Shown here piece after piece: positions 14,726 through 23,672 of a stretch of DNA of 34,839 nt; within the stretch, counting starts at the first letter, position 1, and each line of letters starts with the position of its first letter. This DNA comes from Dehalococcoidia bacterium. GTDB taxonomy: Bacteria > Chloroflexota > Dehalococcoidia > Dehalococcoidales > E44-bin46. The position numbers and the translations under genes were made by a program. The stretch is taken from positions 1-34,839 of the forward strand of contig SOKA01000037.1 in the NCBI GenBank assembly GCA_004376105.1, read 5' to 3'. The notes beneath the pieces were generated by a model. The model was not told where the DNA came from, made no database searches, and saw only the letters and a program-made list of their open reading frames with translations.

Positions 14726-16638
14726 GCCATATCGGGTGCAGCTGGGGCTTGTTTGGGGAGGGGTTGAGGTATGATTGGTGCTTTCTTAGTTTTGGTCGTA
14801 GTTTTTGCTGGCGTGGGGGCGGGTGTGGCTGCGGCTTCTGGCAGAGGCGATGGTACCGGTTGGTTAAGTAATAAGTCCAGTTCTTCACCCTCCAGGCTCT
14901 CGTGAGCAATAAGCTTTTGGGCAACATATATTAATTTTGGCTTGTTTTCAGTTAGAATCTTTTTGGCTGCTTTATAAGCGTGCTGAATAATATTATGGAC
15001 CTCCCCATCAATCTCCTGGGCTACCTTCTCGCTATAGTTCCTCTGCTCGGTGATTTCGCGACCGAGGAAGATTAGTTCCTCCTTATGCCCGAAGGTTCGT
15101 GGTCCTAGTTTATCACTCATTCCGTACTCAGTCACCATCTTGCGGGCAAGCGTGGTTGCCCGCTCAATATCATCGTAAGCCCCGGTGGTCGTTTCATTGA
15201 AGATTAACTTCTCAGCAGTATGACCGGCTAGGAGGGTGGCTACCATATCGTTGAATTGGGAGCGTGTCATCAGATATCGGTCTTCGGTGGGTAGTTGCCG
15301 GGTATGGCCGAGAGACATCCCACGAGCCACTATGGAGATTTTATGTACTGGGTCAGCATTAGGTAGCATTTTGGCAACTAGGGCATGTCCTGCCTCGTGA
15401 TAGGCAGTGATTTCCTTTTCCTTAGGGCTTATCCTCCGGCTCTTCCTCTCTGGGCCAGCAATCACCCGGTCTATGGACTCCTCAAACTCCTGCATTTCAA
15501 TAACTTGCTTGCCCCGCCTGGCAGCCATAATAGCTGCCTCATTGACCAGATTGGCTAGGTCAGCGCCACTAAAACCGGCTGTCTGTCTAGCTAGTACCTC
15601 TAGACTAACCGATTCAGCCAGTGGCTTACCGTTGGAATGAACTTTAAGGATTGCTTTTCGACCGTTGATATCTGGTCGATCCAGGATTACCCGGCGGTCG
15701 AAGCGCCCAGGGCGAAGTAAAGCCGGGTCGAGTATATCAGGTCGGTTGGTAGCGGCGAGAATAATCACGTTAGTATTGGTGTCAAAGCCATCCATCTCCG
15801 TCAGAATCTGGTTAAGGGTTTGCTCCCTCTCATCATGACCGCCGCCTAGTCCAGCACCACGGTGACGACCTACAGCATCAATCTCATCAATGAAGACAAT
15901 GCAAGGGGTATTACGTTTGGCCTGGTCAAAGAGGTCACGCACCCTAGAGGCACCAACGCCAACAAACATCTCCACGAATTCGCTGCCACTAATAGAAAAG
16001 AAAGGCACCCCAGCTTCACCAGCTATTGCCCGAGCCAGTAGCGTCTTTCCTGTGCCTGGCGGACCTACTAGCAGTAACCCCTTTGGGATACGGGCTCCTA
16101 GTTTCTGAAACTTCTCACGCGACTTGAGGAATTCTACTACTTCGTGTAACTCCTGCTTGGCTTCCTCTACCCCGGCGACGTCATCAAAGGTTACCGTTGG
16201 TGTATGAGCTGGAAACAATCGAGCTCGGCTACGGCCAAAACTCATGGCTTGGCTATTAGCTCCCTGTGCCCTGCGGAATAGGAAGAACAGCAAACCACCA
16301 AAGAGTATAAGGGGAAGGAAGTTTATCAGCAGACCCCAGTTAAACCCTGACGGTTTTACCTTAGGTCCTCCTTCCTCAAAGATATACCCTAGTTCCTGGA
16401 GGTCAACTGCACTCAGACTACCTATGACTGTTTTTAGCTCTGTACCTGCGGTAGAGGTCATGAGTAATTGTTCGCCATCTATTACAGTCTCCTCTATCTC
16501 GCCATTCCGGGACATGGCAATAGCTTCACCCAGGCTTATTTCTTCAGGTTTCTTGGTTGCGGGCGTGAAATAAGCGAAAAGAGCCATAGCGGCCACTGCG
16601 ATAACTATAAATATTATGATATTACGACTCAACCTCAT
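14722..16638 (-). CDS. ftsH: ATP-dependent zinc metalloprotease FtsH
   Basis: A membrane-bound AAA+ protease for quality control of membrane and short-lived proteins. The 638 residues show transmembrane helices at about 7-24 and 99-121 with a small external domain between. The AAA module has Walker A GPPGTGKT (192-199), Walker B VFIDEIDA (247-254) and arginine fingers in [10 protein letters not shown] (about 309 and 312). The zinc site HEAGH is at 414-418. The last 45 residues are a Pro/Ala/Thr/Lys-rich disordered tail. AAGGA precedes the ATG, and an extended -10 promoter lies at 16697. Confidence 0.97.
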   Translation of the reverse strand: MRLSRNIIIFIVIAVAAMALFAYFTPATKKPEEISLGEAIAMSRNGEIEETVIDGEQLLMTSTAGTELKTVIGSLSAVDLQELGYIFEEGGPKVKPSGFNWGLLINFLPLILFGGLLFFLFRRAQGANSQAMSFGRSRARLFPAHTPTVTFDDVAGVEEAKQELHEVVEFLKSREKFQKLGARIPKGLLLVGPPGTGKTLLARAIAGEAGVPFFSISGSEFVEMFVGVGASRVRDLFDQAKRNTPCIVFIDEIDAVGRHRGAGLGGGHDEREQTLNQILTEMDGFDTNTNVIILAATNRPDILDPALLRPGRFDRRVILDRPDINGRKAILKVHSNGKPLAESVSLEVLARQTAGFSGADLANLVNEAAIMAARRGKQVIEMQEFEESIDRVIAGPERKSRRISPKEKEITAYHEAGHALVAKMLPNADPVHKISIVARGMSLGHTRQLPTEDRYLMTRSQFNDMVATLLAGHTAEKLIFNETTTGAYDDIERATTLARKMVTEYGMSDKLGPRTFGHKEELIFLGREITEQRNYSEKVAQEIDGEVHNIIQHAYKAAKKILTENKPKLIYVAQKLIAHESLEGEELDLLLNQPVPSPLPEAAATPAPTPAKTTTKTKKAPIIPQPLPKQAPAAPDMA

Positions 16639-16696
16639 TTTTATCCTTCACCCCAAGTAGTAGTTGGCCTTAGCTTTAACTCTTAGTGGTGTTTAT

Positions 16697-16705
16697 ATTA
16701 TACCA
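16697..16705 (-). promoter_or_regulatory. Extended -10 promoter for ftsH-moaE
   Basis: The minus strand has TGG-TATAAT (hexamer 16697-16702). The -35 position is weak, as expected with an extended -10. Predicted start near 16690, leader about 52 bases. Confidence 0.55.
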
Positions 16706-16743
16706 AAAAATAGCAGTAAATGGAAAAAATTCAGCGAATGGTC

Positions 16744-17583
16744 TTAATCTGATTTTAGCCGGGTATTATAGGTTGTTTGCAGAAGCAGAGCATCCTCTTC
16801 CAGATTTGGGCTTTCGCAGATAACAATACCCTTGACCTCGTAATCCTTTAATGCTTGGAGAAGTTCAACATACTGGAAATCTGACTCTTTTAGGTTCAGA
16901 TGTTTTATTTCTCCCTTCGGTCCATAGGCAATACCAGAAACATGAATGTGCATATTATCCAGGGCGGCTCTGCCTAACCGCTGTTTAACTTGTAGCAGAA
17001 TGGAGACAAACTCTGGGTAAGAATTGAACTCCCTAGTCCGAGCATGCCAATGGGCAAAGTCTATACAGGGAGCTAATCCTTCTAGCTCGGTGCATAGGTT
17101 AAATATTTCGTCTGGGGTTCCAAACCCAGAGGGCTTACCCGGGACCTCTGGCCTAATCCTTACTCGATTATTTTCCCTTTTAAGCTGGTTTAGTGTTTCG
17201 GCTAAATATTTTTTCACTGTATTATAGGCTTTTTCAGGTGGGTCACCGAGATAATAAGCAGTGTGGAAAACGACGCTTTCAGCCCCACATAGAGAGGCGA
17301 TACGGGCTGTCTGTAATAGTCGCTCTTGGCTAGCCTTTATCTTTTCTGGCTCACGGGCGTTAAAGTTTATAAAGTAAGGAGCGTGAGCTGATAGCTTTAT
17401 ACCTGTCCTGGTTGCTGTTTCCGCAACCGGGTAAGCACCTGCCTTATCCATCTTTACACCGCGGACGAATTCTATCTCCATGCAGCCAAGTCCAAGCTCG
17501 GCAATACGCTCAATTCCTGATGTGGTTGATGATGATTTGGCGCTATGAGGAACGCCGCCTGTTCCAAAAAGTAGCCCTGCCAT
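16744..17583 (-). CDS. nfo: Endonuclease IV-type AP endonuclease
   Basis: A three-metal TIM-barrel endonuclease that cuts DNA at abasic sites in base excision repair. The 279-residue product has ligand motifs in order: LSAHAPYFINF, ESVVFHTAYYLG, VRIRPEVPGKPSGFGT, CIDFAHWHAR, MHIHVSGIAYGPKGEIKHLNL and GIVICESPN. The region after HIHVSG is of the archaeal-like KGE-KHL form. The start MAGLLFGTGGVP is normal for that group. It is monocistronic, divergent from the DUF72 gene. It complements MutM, which makes the abasic lesions it would process. Confidence 0.88.
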   Translation of the reverse strand: MAGLLFGTGGVPHSAKSSSTTSGIERIAELGLGCMEIEFVRGVKMDKAGAYPVAETATRTGIKLSAHAPYFINFNAREPEKIKASQERLLQTARIASLCGAESVVFHTAYYLGDPPEKAYNTVKKYLAETLNQLKRENNRVRIRPEVPGKPSGFGTPDEIFNLCTELEGLAPCIDFAHWHARTREFNSYPEFVSILLQVKQRLGRAALDNMHIHVSGIAYGPKGEIKHLNLKESDFQYVELLQALKDYEVKGIVICESPNLEEDALLLQTTYNTRLKSD

Positions 17584-17615
17584 TTATTTCTAATTCTTCT
17601 ACTTATTTTGAATAT

Positions 17616-17624
17616 AGTATATCA
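17616..17624 (-). promoter_or_regulatory. Extended -10 promoter for endonuclease IV gene
   Basis: The minus strand has TGA-TATACT (hexamer 17616-17621) followed by ATA. The 12-base string TGATATACTATA is identical to that in front of argF at 28516. Predicted start near 17609. Confidence 0.5.
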
Positions 17625-17729
17625 TAGCATTTATTTCGGCAATAACCTGCTCTTGCATAATGCCTATCCTCTGTTTATTATAGCTTAAATAGGTGGGTTT
17701 TGCCTATATTCACGGTTGTTGGGGTGAGG

Positions 17730-17758
17730 TTGATAAAATAGACTAAATAGGATACACT
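17730..17758 (+). promoter_or_regulatory. Promoter predicting a leaderless DUF72 mRNA
   Basis: TTGATA (17730-17735), a 17-base spacer and TACACT (17753-17758). The expected start, 7 bases after the -10, falls on the A of the ATG at 17765, and no ribosome site is present. Confidence 0.5.
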
Positions 17759-17764
17759 AAAAAT

Positions 17765-18532
17765 ATGATGTACCTTGGCACTTCAGGGTTTAGTTATAAC
17801 GATTGGGTGGGGAACTTTTACCCAGTGGGTATGCCCAAAAGGGAATGGCTTACCTATTATGCTCGTGAGTTTAATACCTGCGAAGTAAATTCATCCTTTT
17901 ATGCGTTGCCTACGCCTTCCAGCTTAAAAGCAATGGCAGGGAAAACAGGTGAAGGTTTCCTATTTTGTTTTAAGGCGAATCAAGAAATGACCCACCAGCG
18001 GGGTGACAATGCCCCCATTTTTAAGGCATTTTGCCAGGTGTTAGAGCCTATCATCACTGCTGGGAAGCTGGGTTGTATCCTGGCTCAGTTTCCATATAGT
18101 TTCAGTTTTAATCGCCGTAACTGGGAGTACCTCAGCCTGTTTAAGGAAAGGTTAGGTGAACTACCGGTGGTGATTGAATTCCGTAATGCCCGGTGGCTGA
18201 GAAGTGAGGTGTTTGACTGGCTCCGTCATCATGAGTTAGGCTTTTGTTGTGTCGATGAACCACCGCTACCTAATCTTTTACCGCCACTAGCTGAGGTAAC
18301 AAGTAAGATAAGCTATGTCCGCTTTCATGGGCGTAATAGTGCTAAGTGGTGGCAGCACGAGCAGGCTTATGAGAGGTATGATTATAGCTATACACCACAG
18401 GAACTCAGCGAATGGCTACCTAGGATTCAAAAGCTGGATAGTGTAGCTGAAAAGACCTTTGTCTTCGCCAACAATCACTGGCGTGGGCAGGCAGTTAGCA
18501 CCATCCGTCAATTGCGGCTGATGCTGGACTAA
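17765..18532 (+). CDS. DUF72 (YecE-like) family protein
   Basis: A 255-residue protein of the DUF72 TIM-barrel family, whose activity is not established. Diagnostic segments are MYLGTSGFSYNDWVGNFYP, YYAREFNTCEVNSSFYALP, FCFKANQEMTHQR, LAQFPYSF, LPVVIEFRNARWL, YVRFHGRN and the C-terminal KTFVFANNHWRGQAV. Two ATG codons begin the frame; the first coincides with the predicted transcription start, so the mRNA may be leaderless. It is a single gene in a divergent pair with the AP endonuclease. A DNA repair link would be speculation. Confidence 0.88.
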   Translation: MMYLGTSGFSYNDWVGNFYPVGMPKREWLTYYAREFNTCEVNSSFYALPTPSSLKAMAGKTGEGFLFCFKANQEMTHQRGDNAPIFKAFCQVLEPIITAGKLGCILAQFPYSFSFNRRNWEYLSLFKERLGELPVVIEFRNARWLRSEVFDWLRHHELGFCCVDEPPLPNLLPPLAEVTSKISYVRFHGRNSAKWWQHEQAYERYDYSYTPQELSEWLPRIQKLDSVAEKTFVFANNHWRGQAVSTIRQLRLMLD

Positions 18533-18548
18533 TGTGCCTCACTTAACA

Positions 18549-18577
18549 TTGCTCTCTCAGATAACACTAGGTATAAT
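18549..18577 (+). promoter_or_regulatory. Possible promoter for dksA-like/lspA/rluD operon
   Basis: TTGCTC (18549-18554), 17-base spacer and a perfect TATAAT (18572-18577). Start near 18584, leader about 70 bases. The TTGACA at 18628 has no matching -10. Confidence 0.45.
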
Positions 18578-18654
18578 AGCTTACTTGTCAGCCTAAATGG
18601 GAAAATCAGAAACTGGCTATCTCAAACTTGACAGGCGAGCAAGAGGAGGAAGAA

Positions 18655-19023
18655 GTGACTACGAGTTTTAATTTACTTCGCTCTCGTTTGGAGAGTGAGC
18701 AGAAGCGCTTAATTGGTGAATTAGAGCAATTAGAGGCTAGCGTCCGTCCTGCAAGTGAGAGGCGGGAGGGTAGTCCCTTTGGCAAAAGGGAGGAGGAAGC
18801 TACAGAGACCCTCGAGTTAGAGACGCGGCTGGCTTTAGAGAAGCGTATTAGAAACCAACTGGCTGAGATTGAGCACGCTTTATCTAAATTTGAAGAAGGA
18901 ACCTATGGCTTATGTGACATTTGTGGTCAACCTATAGACCCAGCCCGATTAGAAGCTCTTCCCCAGGCAAACCTGTGCTTGAGTTGTAAGGCTAGTCAGG
19001 CAAAGAATGCAAAAGGTAGATAG
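18655..19023 (+). CDS. DksA/TraR-type zinc-finger protein
   Basis: A 123-residue protein with a long charged coiled-coil region (about 1-75, Leu/Glu/Arg-rich). It ends in a four-Cys finger of the DksA/TraR type, CDICGQPIDPARLEALPQ and onward, C-x2-C-x17-C-x2-C. DksA-type proteins bind in the RNA polymerase secondary channel; whether this one does is unknown. The GTG at 18655 is chosen because AGGAGG lies 6 bases before it; the frame remains open to a TTG at 18628. In many bacteria a similar gene lies just before lspA, as here, where it overlaps lspA by 17 bases. Confidence 0.82.
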   Translation: MTTSFNLLRSRLESEQKRLIGELEQLEASVRPASERREGSPFGKREEEATETLELETRLALEKRIRNQLAEIEHALSKFEEGTYGLCDICGQPIDPARLEALPQANLCLSCKASQAKNAKGR

Positions 19024-19543
19024 TCTTCGGGGTAAGTGGTGGCGGAATGCGGTCTTTTTCCTTACTGCAATATTGGTGGTGGTTGGAGATCAGCTTAGCA
19101 AGATATGGATAAGGTCTAATTTAGCTATAGGGCAATCGTTACCTGAGACGGGATTCTTTCGGATAGTCCATACCCATAATACCGGAGCTGCCTTTGGTTT
19201 GTTTCAAGGGCAGTCGTTCGCTCTAACTATAGTTGCCTTCGTCGGCGTGGCTATTCTTCTGTTCTATGCCTTTTTTGTTTGTCGTCGGTTTCCCTTCTTA
19301 AATAATATGCTGAGCAGGGTAGCTCTGGGTTCGATTCTTGGCGGCACGGTGGGTAACCTGATTGACCGACTACGCTTTGGCGGTGTTACCGACTTTATCG
19401 GTGTTGGTATCTGGCCGCCATTTAACGTTGCTGATTCGTCAATAACCGTCGGTGTTGTTGTATTTGCTGGCTCTCTATTGTATCTACTCTTTAGCCAGAG
19501 GCAAGAGACAAAGAGAGATAAAACAGTTTCCCAGAAGAATTAA
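19007..19543 (+). CDS. lspA: Lipoprotein signal peptidase (signal peptidase II)
   Basis: LspA cleaves the signal peptide of diacylglyceryl-modified prolipoproteins in the membrane. The 178-residue protein has four hydrophobic helices. Motifs present are VVGDQLSKIWI, FFRIVHTHNTGAAFGLF, GTVGNLIDRLRFGGVTDFI and FNVADSSITVGVV; the Asp of GVTDFI/NLIDR and of NVADS give the catalytic aspartate pair. The C-terminus is basic. The gene overlaps the DksA-like gene and precedes the RluD-type gene, a common neighbour order. A lipobox substrate is encoded at 27335. Confidence 0.94.
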   Translation: MQKVDSLRGKWWRNAVFFLTAILVVVGDQLSKIWIRSNLAIGQSLPETGFFRIVHTHNTGAAFGLFQGQSFALTIVAFVGVAILLFYAFFVCRRFPFLNNMLSRVALGSILGGTVGNLIDRLRFGGVTDFIGVGIWPPFNVADSSITVGVVVFAGSLLYLLFSQRQETKRDKTVSQKN

Positions 19544-19568
19544 GCTTTCCCGGAGTGGCTTAAGGGGG

Positions 19569-20480
19569 GTGAGGTTTATACCCCGTCTCAAGGTATTTAG
19601 CTTTGTGGTTGATGAGCCAGGGGCTCGTCTTGATAAGTATGTGGCTGAGAAGTGTCTAGACCTTTCCCGGCCCCAGGCTCAAAAGCTTATTGCTGATGGC
19701 TATATCACGGTTAATGACCGTGTGGCTAAGGCGGGACTTAGACTTCATATTGGTGATAGGGTGAATATTACTATACCTCCCCCTCCGCCCAGCCCCTTAT
19801 CTCCTGAGGCGATTCCGTTAAATATTATCTACGAGGATGATGACCTTTTAGTCATAGACAAACCAGCCGGGCTGACTATTCACCCAGCACCGGGACACCC
19901 AAGTCATACCCTAGTAAATGCTATTCTGTCCTACTTGCCCAACCTGCCTGATACTGGGGACTCATTGCGACCGGGAATTGTGCATCGTCTGGATAAAGAC
20001 GCCTCAGGGGTGATGGTGGTGGCTAAGAATAGTGTGGCTCAGGCTAATCTGATTAATCAATTTAAAGCTCGCTCGGTAGTAAAAGCCTATCTGGTGTTGG
20101 TTAAGGGACATCTCACTCCGGATGAGGGCGTTATTGAGGCACCTATTGGGCGTGACCCTCGCAACCGAAAACGCATGGCAGTGGTGGCTGAGGGCAGAGA
20201 GGCGCGAACCAACTATCATGTCATTAAGTATATAGGAAACTATACCCTGCTTGAGGTCAGACCTGAGACCGGTCGCACTCACCAGATTCGGGTTCACCTT
20301 TCAGCTATTGGCTACCCGGTGGTAGGAGATAGCGTGTATGGAGTAAAATCACCCTATCTCTCCCGGCAATTTCTGCATGCCTGCCGCCTGGGCTTTAAGT
20401 TACCATCCAGCGGCGAGTATGTAGAATTCACCTCCGATCTCCCCCCAGATTTGGAGCAAGCACTAAAAGACATTGCCTAG
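19569..20480 (+). CDS. rluD: RluD-type 23S rRNA pseudouridine synthase
   Basis: Isomerises uridines in 23S rRNA to pseudouridine. The product is about 304 residues. It has an N-terminal S4 RNA-binding domain (ARLDKYVAEKCLDLSRPQA, GYITVNDRVAKAGLRLHIGD) and a catalytic domain with INIIYEDDDLLVIDKPAGL-like sequence. It also has the catalytic RLDKDASG motif and RPETGRTHQIRVHLSAIGYPVVGD. The open frame extends upstream to 19452 inside lspA, but a GTG at 19569 directly after AAGGGGG, or at 19605, fits the family length better; the start is uncertain. Exact target uridines cannot be told from sequence alone. Confidence 0.92.
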   Translation: MRFIPRLKVFSFVVDEPGARLDKYVAEKCLDLSRPQAQKLIADGYITVNDRVAKAGLRLHIGDRVNITIPPPPPSPLSPEAIPLNIIYEDDDLLVIDKPAGLTIHPAPGHPSHTLVNAILSYLPNLPDTGDSLRPGIVHRLDKDASGVMVVAKNSVAQANLINQFKARSVVKAYLVLVKGHLTPDEGVIEAPIGRDPRNRKRMAVVAEGREARTNYHVIKYIGNYTLLEVRPETGRTHQIRVHLSAIGYPVVGDSVYGVKSPYLSRQFLHACRLGFKLPSSGEYVEFTSDLPPDLEQALKDIA

Positions 20481-20584
20481 AATCTGGATAGGTGAGGTGG
20501 TAGAATGGGTGAAAAGAAGAGTTGAGATGACTAAGGTTAGAGCGTTTGGATGTTATCTGAAACATTTCTCTTAGTAGGGCATAA

Positions 20585-21370
20585 ATGGAGTTAAATATAC
20601 AAACATATCAAGAATTAGCAGAAAAATATTTAAAGTATCAGTTTGCACTTTACCCGATGAAGTTTGATGCTACGCCAGAGTTGCAAATAGCAATAATGCA
20701 ATCTCATCAATCCAATACTGACACAATGTTTTCACTTAGAGAGATAATTGCGTTGAAAAATGTGAACGATGTTTATTGCCTTTCTCGATCTATGTTCGAA
20801 TCGGTTGTAAACATGGGGGTGTTGGTAACTGACAAAATAAAGGATGGAGCAAAACGTTTCCTGGGATTTCAATATGTTGAAGCATGTAGAATACTGGATC
20901 ACCTAAAACAAATCGACCCAGAATTCGCCAGTAAGGTTTACGACCCTGAGGAAGTTAATGCCATTATAGCGGGACGAAACGCTTTTGTTTCAAAATATGG
21001 CAATGTTGGTGATTGGTGTGGTCTTAATTTAATCGAGAGGGTTAGACTGATTGATGAGAGTTTTCCACCCACTTGTTCAACTACAAAATTCTTTGAGTAC
21101 TTCTATTGCCAAGTATATAGGAAAGGTTCAGGCGCAACACATCGAACTTCTACCGGATTAGGGCGGTCTATCGTCTGGACAAAATCAATGGTTGGCGATT
21201 TGATTTTCATCGAGCCCACTCCGAATATGAACCATCTAGTTTTCGCTAGTATTCACTCCCTAATTGTTTATTTAGCGAGTATCAGATTTATAGGCCAGAT
21301 TTTAAAAGGTAACGAGACGGAATCTTATTATCAAAAGGAAACTGCTTGCATTATTGCAGGAAAAGAATAG
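20585..21370 (+). CDS. DUF5677-like protein, probably acquired
   Basis: A 261-residue mostly helical protein resembling DUF5677: it has the RSMFESVVNMGVLV helix, GFQYVEACRILDHL, and a late YRKGSGATHRTSTG segment. Function is unknown. Its codon use is strongly A/T-ending (long runs of aaa, aat, ttt, tta), unlike the flanking rluD and gltX genes. The spacers on both sides (about 104 and 105 bases) are longer than usual for this stretch. The ribosome site is weak (TAGTAGGG). Together these suggest horizontal transfer into a housekeeping run. No integrase or repeats border it. Confidence 0.65.
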   Translation: MELNIQTYQELAEKYLKYQFALYPMKFDATPELQIAIMQSHQSNTDTMFSLREIIALKNVNDVYCLSRSMFESVVNMGVLVTDKIKDGAKRFLGFQYVEACRILDHLKQIDPEFASKVYDPEEVNAIIAGRNAFVSKYGNVGDWCGLNLIERVRLIDESFPPTCSTTKFFEYFYCQVYRKGSGATHRTSTGLGRSIVWTKSMVGDLIFIEPTPNMNHLVFASIHSLIVYLASIRFIGQILKGNETESYYQKETACIIAGKE

Positions 21371-21475
21371 ATGGCAAGTACGTCAGATAACACAGCATGT
21401 ACGCTATGGGCTAATGTCCTTGCCCTTTGGGACATTGCTTTGTAACTTCTTTCGAGCTCCGGAGAGATGTTTTAG

Positions 21476-22921
21476 ATGAATAAATCAGTTAGGGTGCGGT
21501 TTGCACCTAGTCCTACAGGTTATCCCCACGTGGGCAATATCAGGACTGCCCTGTTTAACTGGCTCTTTGCCCGACACTATGGGGGTAGCTTTATTGTCCG
21601 TATTGAGGATACCGATGTCGCCCGTAAGGTTAAGGGTGCGGTGGAAGTTATCCTTGATAGCCTGTGCTGGTTGGGATTGGATTGGGATGAGGGTCCCTAT
21701 TTTCAATCGCAGCGCTTAGAATTATACCGTGAGGCAGCCAAGCGTCTGATTTCACAGGGAGATGCTTATTATTGCTATTGTTCCCCCCAGCGCCTGGAGG
21801 AGATGCGGGCTGAGCAGGTTAGGCGTAAGCAGCCGCCGGGCTATGACCGACACTGCCGCAATTTAAGTCAGAAAGAGCGGGCTGAAAAGGAGGCTGAAGG
21901 CATTACACCAGTAGTTCGTTTCCAGACCCCGCTTAGCGGGCAGACCAAGTTTAGTGATTTAATTTGGGGTGAGGTGGTATTTGAAAATGATACCATTGAT
22001 GATTTCGTATTGCTTAAATCGGATGGCTATCCTACATATCATCTAGCCAGTGTGGTTGATGACCACCTGATGGAAATAACTCATGTTCTCAGGGCTGAGG
22101 AGTGGCTATCCAGCACCCCCCGCCACCGGCTTCTGTATCAGGCTCTGGGATTTGAGCCACCGCAGTTTGCTCACCTGCCGATGATACTGGGGGCTGACCG
22201 TGCCAAATTGAGTAAAAGACACGGGGCAGTGTCTATAACTGAGTATCGGGAGCAAGGCTATCTACCTGAGGCTATGGTGAACTTTCTGGCTTTGCTGGGC
22301 TGGTCCCTGGATGATAAGACTGAGATTTTACCTGAGCAGGAGCTTATAAACAGCTTTTCCCTGGAGCGTGTCAGTCGGACAGCGGCCGTCTTCAATCGGG
22401 ATAAGCTCAACTGGATGAATGGGGTATATATCCGGAGGTTGAGCGTGGAAGATTTTACTCAGCGGGCGCTCCCCTTTCTGGATAGTGGCTTACCTCCTGA
22501 GGTGAAACGACCGTTATCCATTGAATATATCAGGCAGATTATGCCTCTTATTCAGGAGCGAGCCCGAACCCTGGCTGAGGTAGCTGAGCTGGCTCAGTTT
22601 TTCTTCGTTGACAAGCTTGATTATGCTCCTAGCCTGTTAATAGGTAAGAGTATGAGCCAGGAATTAGCCACTCAAGCGTTAGAGACGGCAAAGCAGAGGC
22701 TGGGGCGATTAGAGGTGTTTGATGCTGAGTCTCTGGAGGCTATGCTTAGACCTCTAGCTGTAGAGTTAGGGCTGAAGACAGGGCAGCTTTTTGGTGTGCT
22801 CAGGGTAGCCGTTACCGGGCGAACAGCGGCGCCGCCTCTATTTCAAACTATGTCGGTCCTGGGCAAGGAGCAGTGCCTTAAGCGAATTGAAACCGCGCTA
22901 GATAGACTCCATAGGCTGTGA
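21476..22921 (+). CDS. gltX: Glutamyl-tRNA synthetase
   Basis: Charges tRNA-Glu, and in lineages without GlnRS also tRNA-Gln for later amidation. The 481 residues include the HIGH-type motif PSPTGYPHVGNIRTALFNWL at about 12, IEDTDVAR, WDEGPYFQSQRL, YCYCSPQRLEEM, the LHLxxVVDDHLM-type region (YHLASVVDDHLMEITHVLRAEEW), and the KMSKS-type loop AKLSKRHGAVS near residue 243. A helical anticodon-binding domain ends in LFGVLRVAVTGRTAAPPLF. GGAGAG lies 8-10 bases before the ATG. It is followed by the flavoprotein gene after 52 bases. Confidence 0.96.
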   Translation: MNKSVRVRFAPSPTGYPHVGNIRTALFNWLFARHYGGSFIVRIEDTDVARKVKGAVEVILDSLCWLGLDWDEGPYFQSQRLELYREAAKRLISQGDAYYCYCSPQRLEEMRAEQVRRKQPPGYDRHCRNLSQKERAEKEAEGITPVVRFQTPLSGQTKFSDLIWGEVVFENDTIDDFVLLKSDGYPTYHLASVVDDHLMEITHVLRAEEWLSSTPRHRLLYQALGFEPPQFAHLPMILGADRAKLSKRHGAVSITEYREQGYLPEAMVNFLALLGWSLDDKTEILPEQELINSFSLERVSRTAAVFNRDKLNWMNGVYIRRLSVEDFTQRALPFLDSGLPPEVKRPLSIEYIRQIMPLIQERARTLAEVAELAQFFFVDKLDYAPSLLIGKSMSQELATQALETAKQRLGRLEVFDAESLEAMLRPLAVELGLKTGQLFGVLRVAVTGRTAAPPLFQTMSVLGKEQCLKRIETALDRLHRL

Positions 22922-22973
22922 GTGTCAAATGGGTATATCTTCGTTAGGCAAAAGCAGATGAAGGAGGTATATA

Positions 22974-23540
22974 GTGAAAGCTATAGCTATTGTTGGTAGT
23001 CCGAGGGAGAAGGGAAATACAGAAATTCTGGCTAGACACACCCTGAAGGCTATAGAAGAGGAGGGATTGGACACCGAACTTATAAGTTTAGCTGATTTAG
23101 ATATCAAGCCGTGCAATACCTGTATGGTCTGTAAAAAAGAAGAACGATGTCCTATCGATGATGACCTATTTCCGATATATATCAAGATGAAAGAGGCTGA
23201 TGCTATAATATTGGCCTCACCAGTATACTTTGGTTCAGCAACAGCTTTATTAAAAGCCCTCATGGAGAGGGCTGGTTATATTGCGTATTGGAATGGTAGG
23301 GCGTTTGAGGGTAAGGTGGGTGGACCCTTGGTGGTAGCCCGCCGGGCTGGTCAAAATTTTACCTTATCTCAGCTGGCTTATTGGTTTTATATTATGGGAT
23401 GTTTTGTTCCCGGCTCAACCTATTGGAATATTGCCTTTGGCGAGCGAAAGGGTGAGGTAGAGAAAGACGAGGAAGGGCTTAAAACAGCGTGGAACTTCGG
23501 TAAAAATGTTGCTCTTTTGGTTAAAAAACTGAAGACCTAG
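22974..23540 (+). CDS. NADPH-dependent FMN reductase-like / iron-sulfur flavoprotein
   Basis: A flavodoxin-like protein of 188 residues. The N-terminus KAIAIVGSPREKGNTEILA is the FMN phosphate-binding loop, and ASPVYFGSATALLKALMER is the second flavin contact. Between them is a compact cysteine motif, C47-x2-C50-x2-C53-x5-C59 (CNTCMVCKKEERC). It matches the CX2CX2CX4-7C pattern of Isf-type flavoproteins that hold a 4Fe-4S cluster in anaerobes. That supports an anaerobic redox role, perhaps oxygen or peroxide removal. The GTG start has AAGGAGG 6 bases upstream. Confidence 0.82.
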   Translation: MKAIAIVGSPREKGNTEILARHTLKAIEEEGLDTELISLADLDIKPCNTCMVCKKEERCPIDDDLFPIYIKMKEADAIILASPVYFGSATALLKALMERAGYIAYWNGRAFEGKVGGPLVVARRAGQNFTLSQLAYWFYIMGCFVPGSTYWNIAFGERKGEVEKDEEGLKTAWNFGKNVALLVKKLKT

Positions 23541-23572
23541 TTTACTTCGCAAGGAATAATTGATATTTTCTA

Positions 23573-23672
23573 ACCTCACCCCCTTTATCCCCCTCTCCAT
23601 GATATGGATATATATTCCTATCATGAGGGGGAAAGTAATTTAAAAAGAGGGGCTACCGCCCCTCTTAGACAC
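23573..23672 (+). repeat. Dispersed palindromic repeat, copy B
   Basis: Left arm ACCTCACCCCCTTT then ATCCCCCTCTCC, an interrupted palindrome CCCCCTC-ATGATA...TATCATGAGGGGG (23589-23631), and a right hairpin AAGAGGGGC-TACC-GCCCCTCTT (23645-23666). The left arm matches copy C with one change, and the right hairpin matches copies A and C. It lies between convergent genes and supplies the stop codon of mutM (23665-23667). Confidence 0.8.

Noticed and set aside
18628-18633. TTGACA upstream of the DksA-like gene
   Set aside because: No -10 at the right distance; the bases downstream are the ribosome site and start codon.
21413-21436. Hairpin AATGTCC/GGACATT before gltX
   Set aside because: A 7-bp stem with a 10-base loop and no T-run; too weak for a terminator and no T-box features seen.
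22925-23263. 112-codon minus-strand open frame
   Set aside because: Opposite the iron-sulfur flavoprotein, whose motifs are clear; no independent support.
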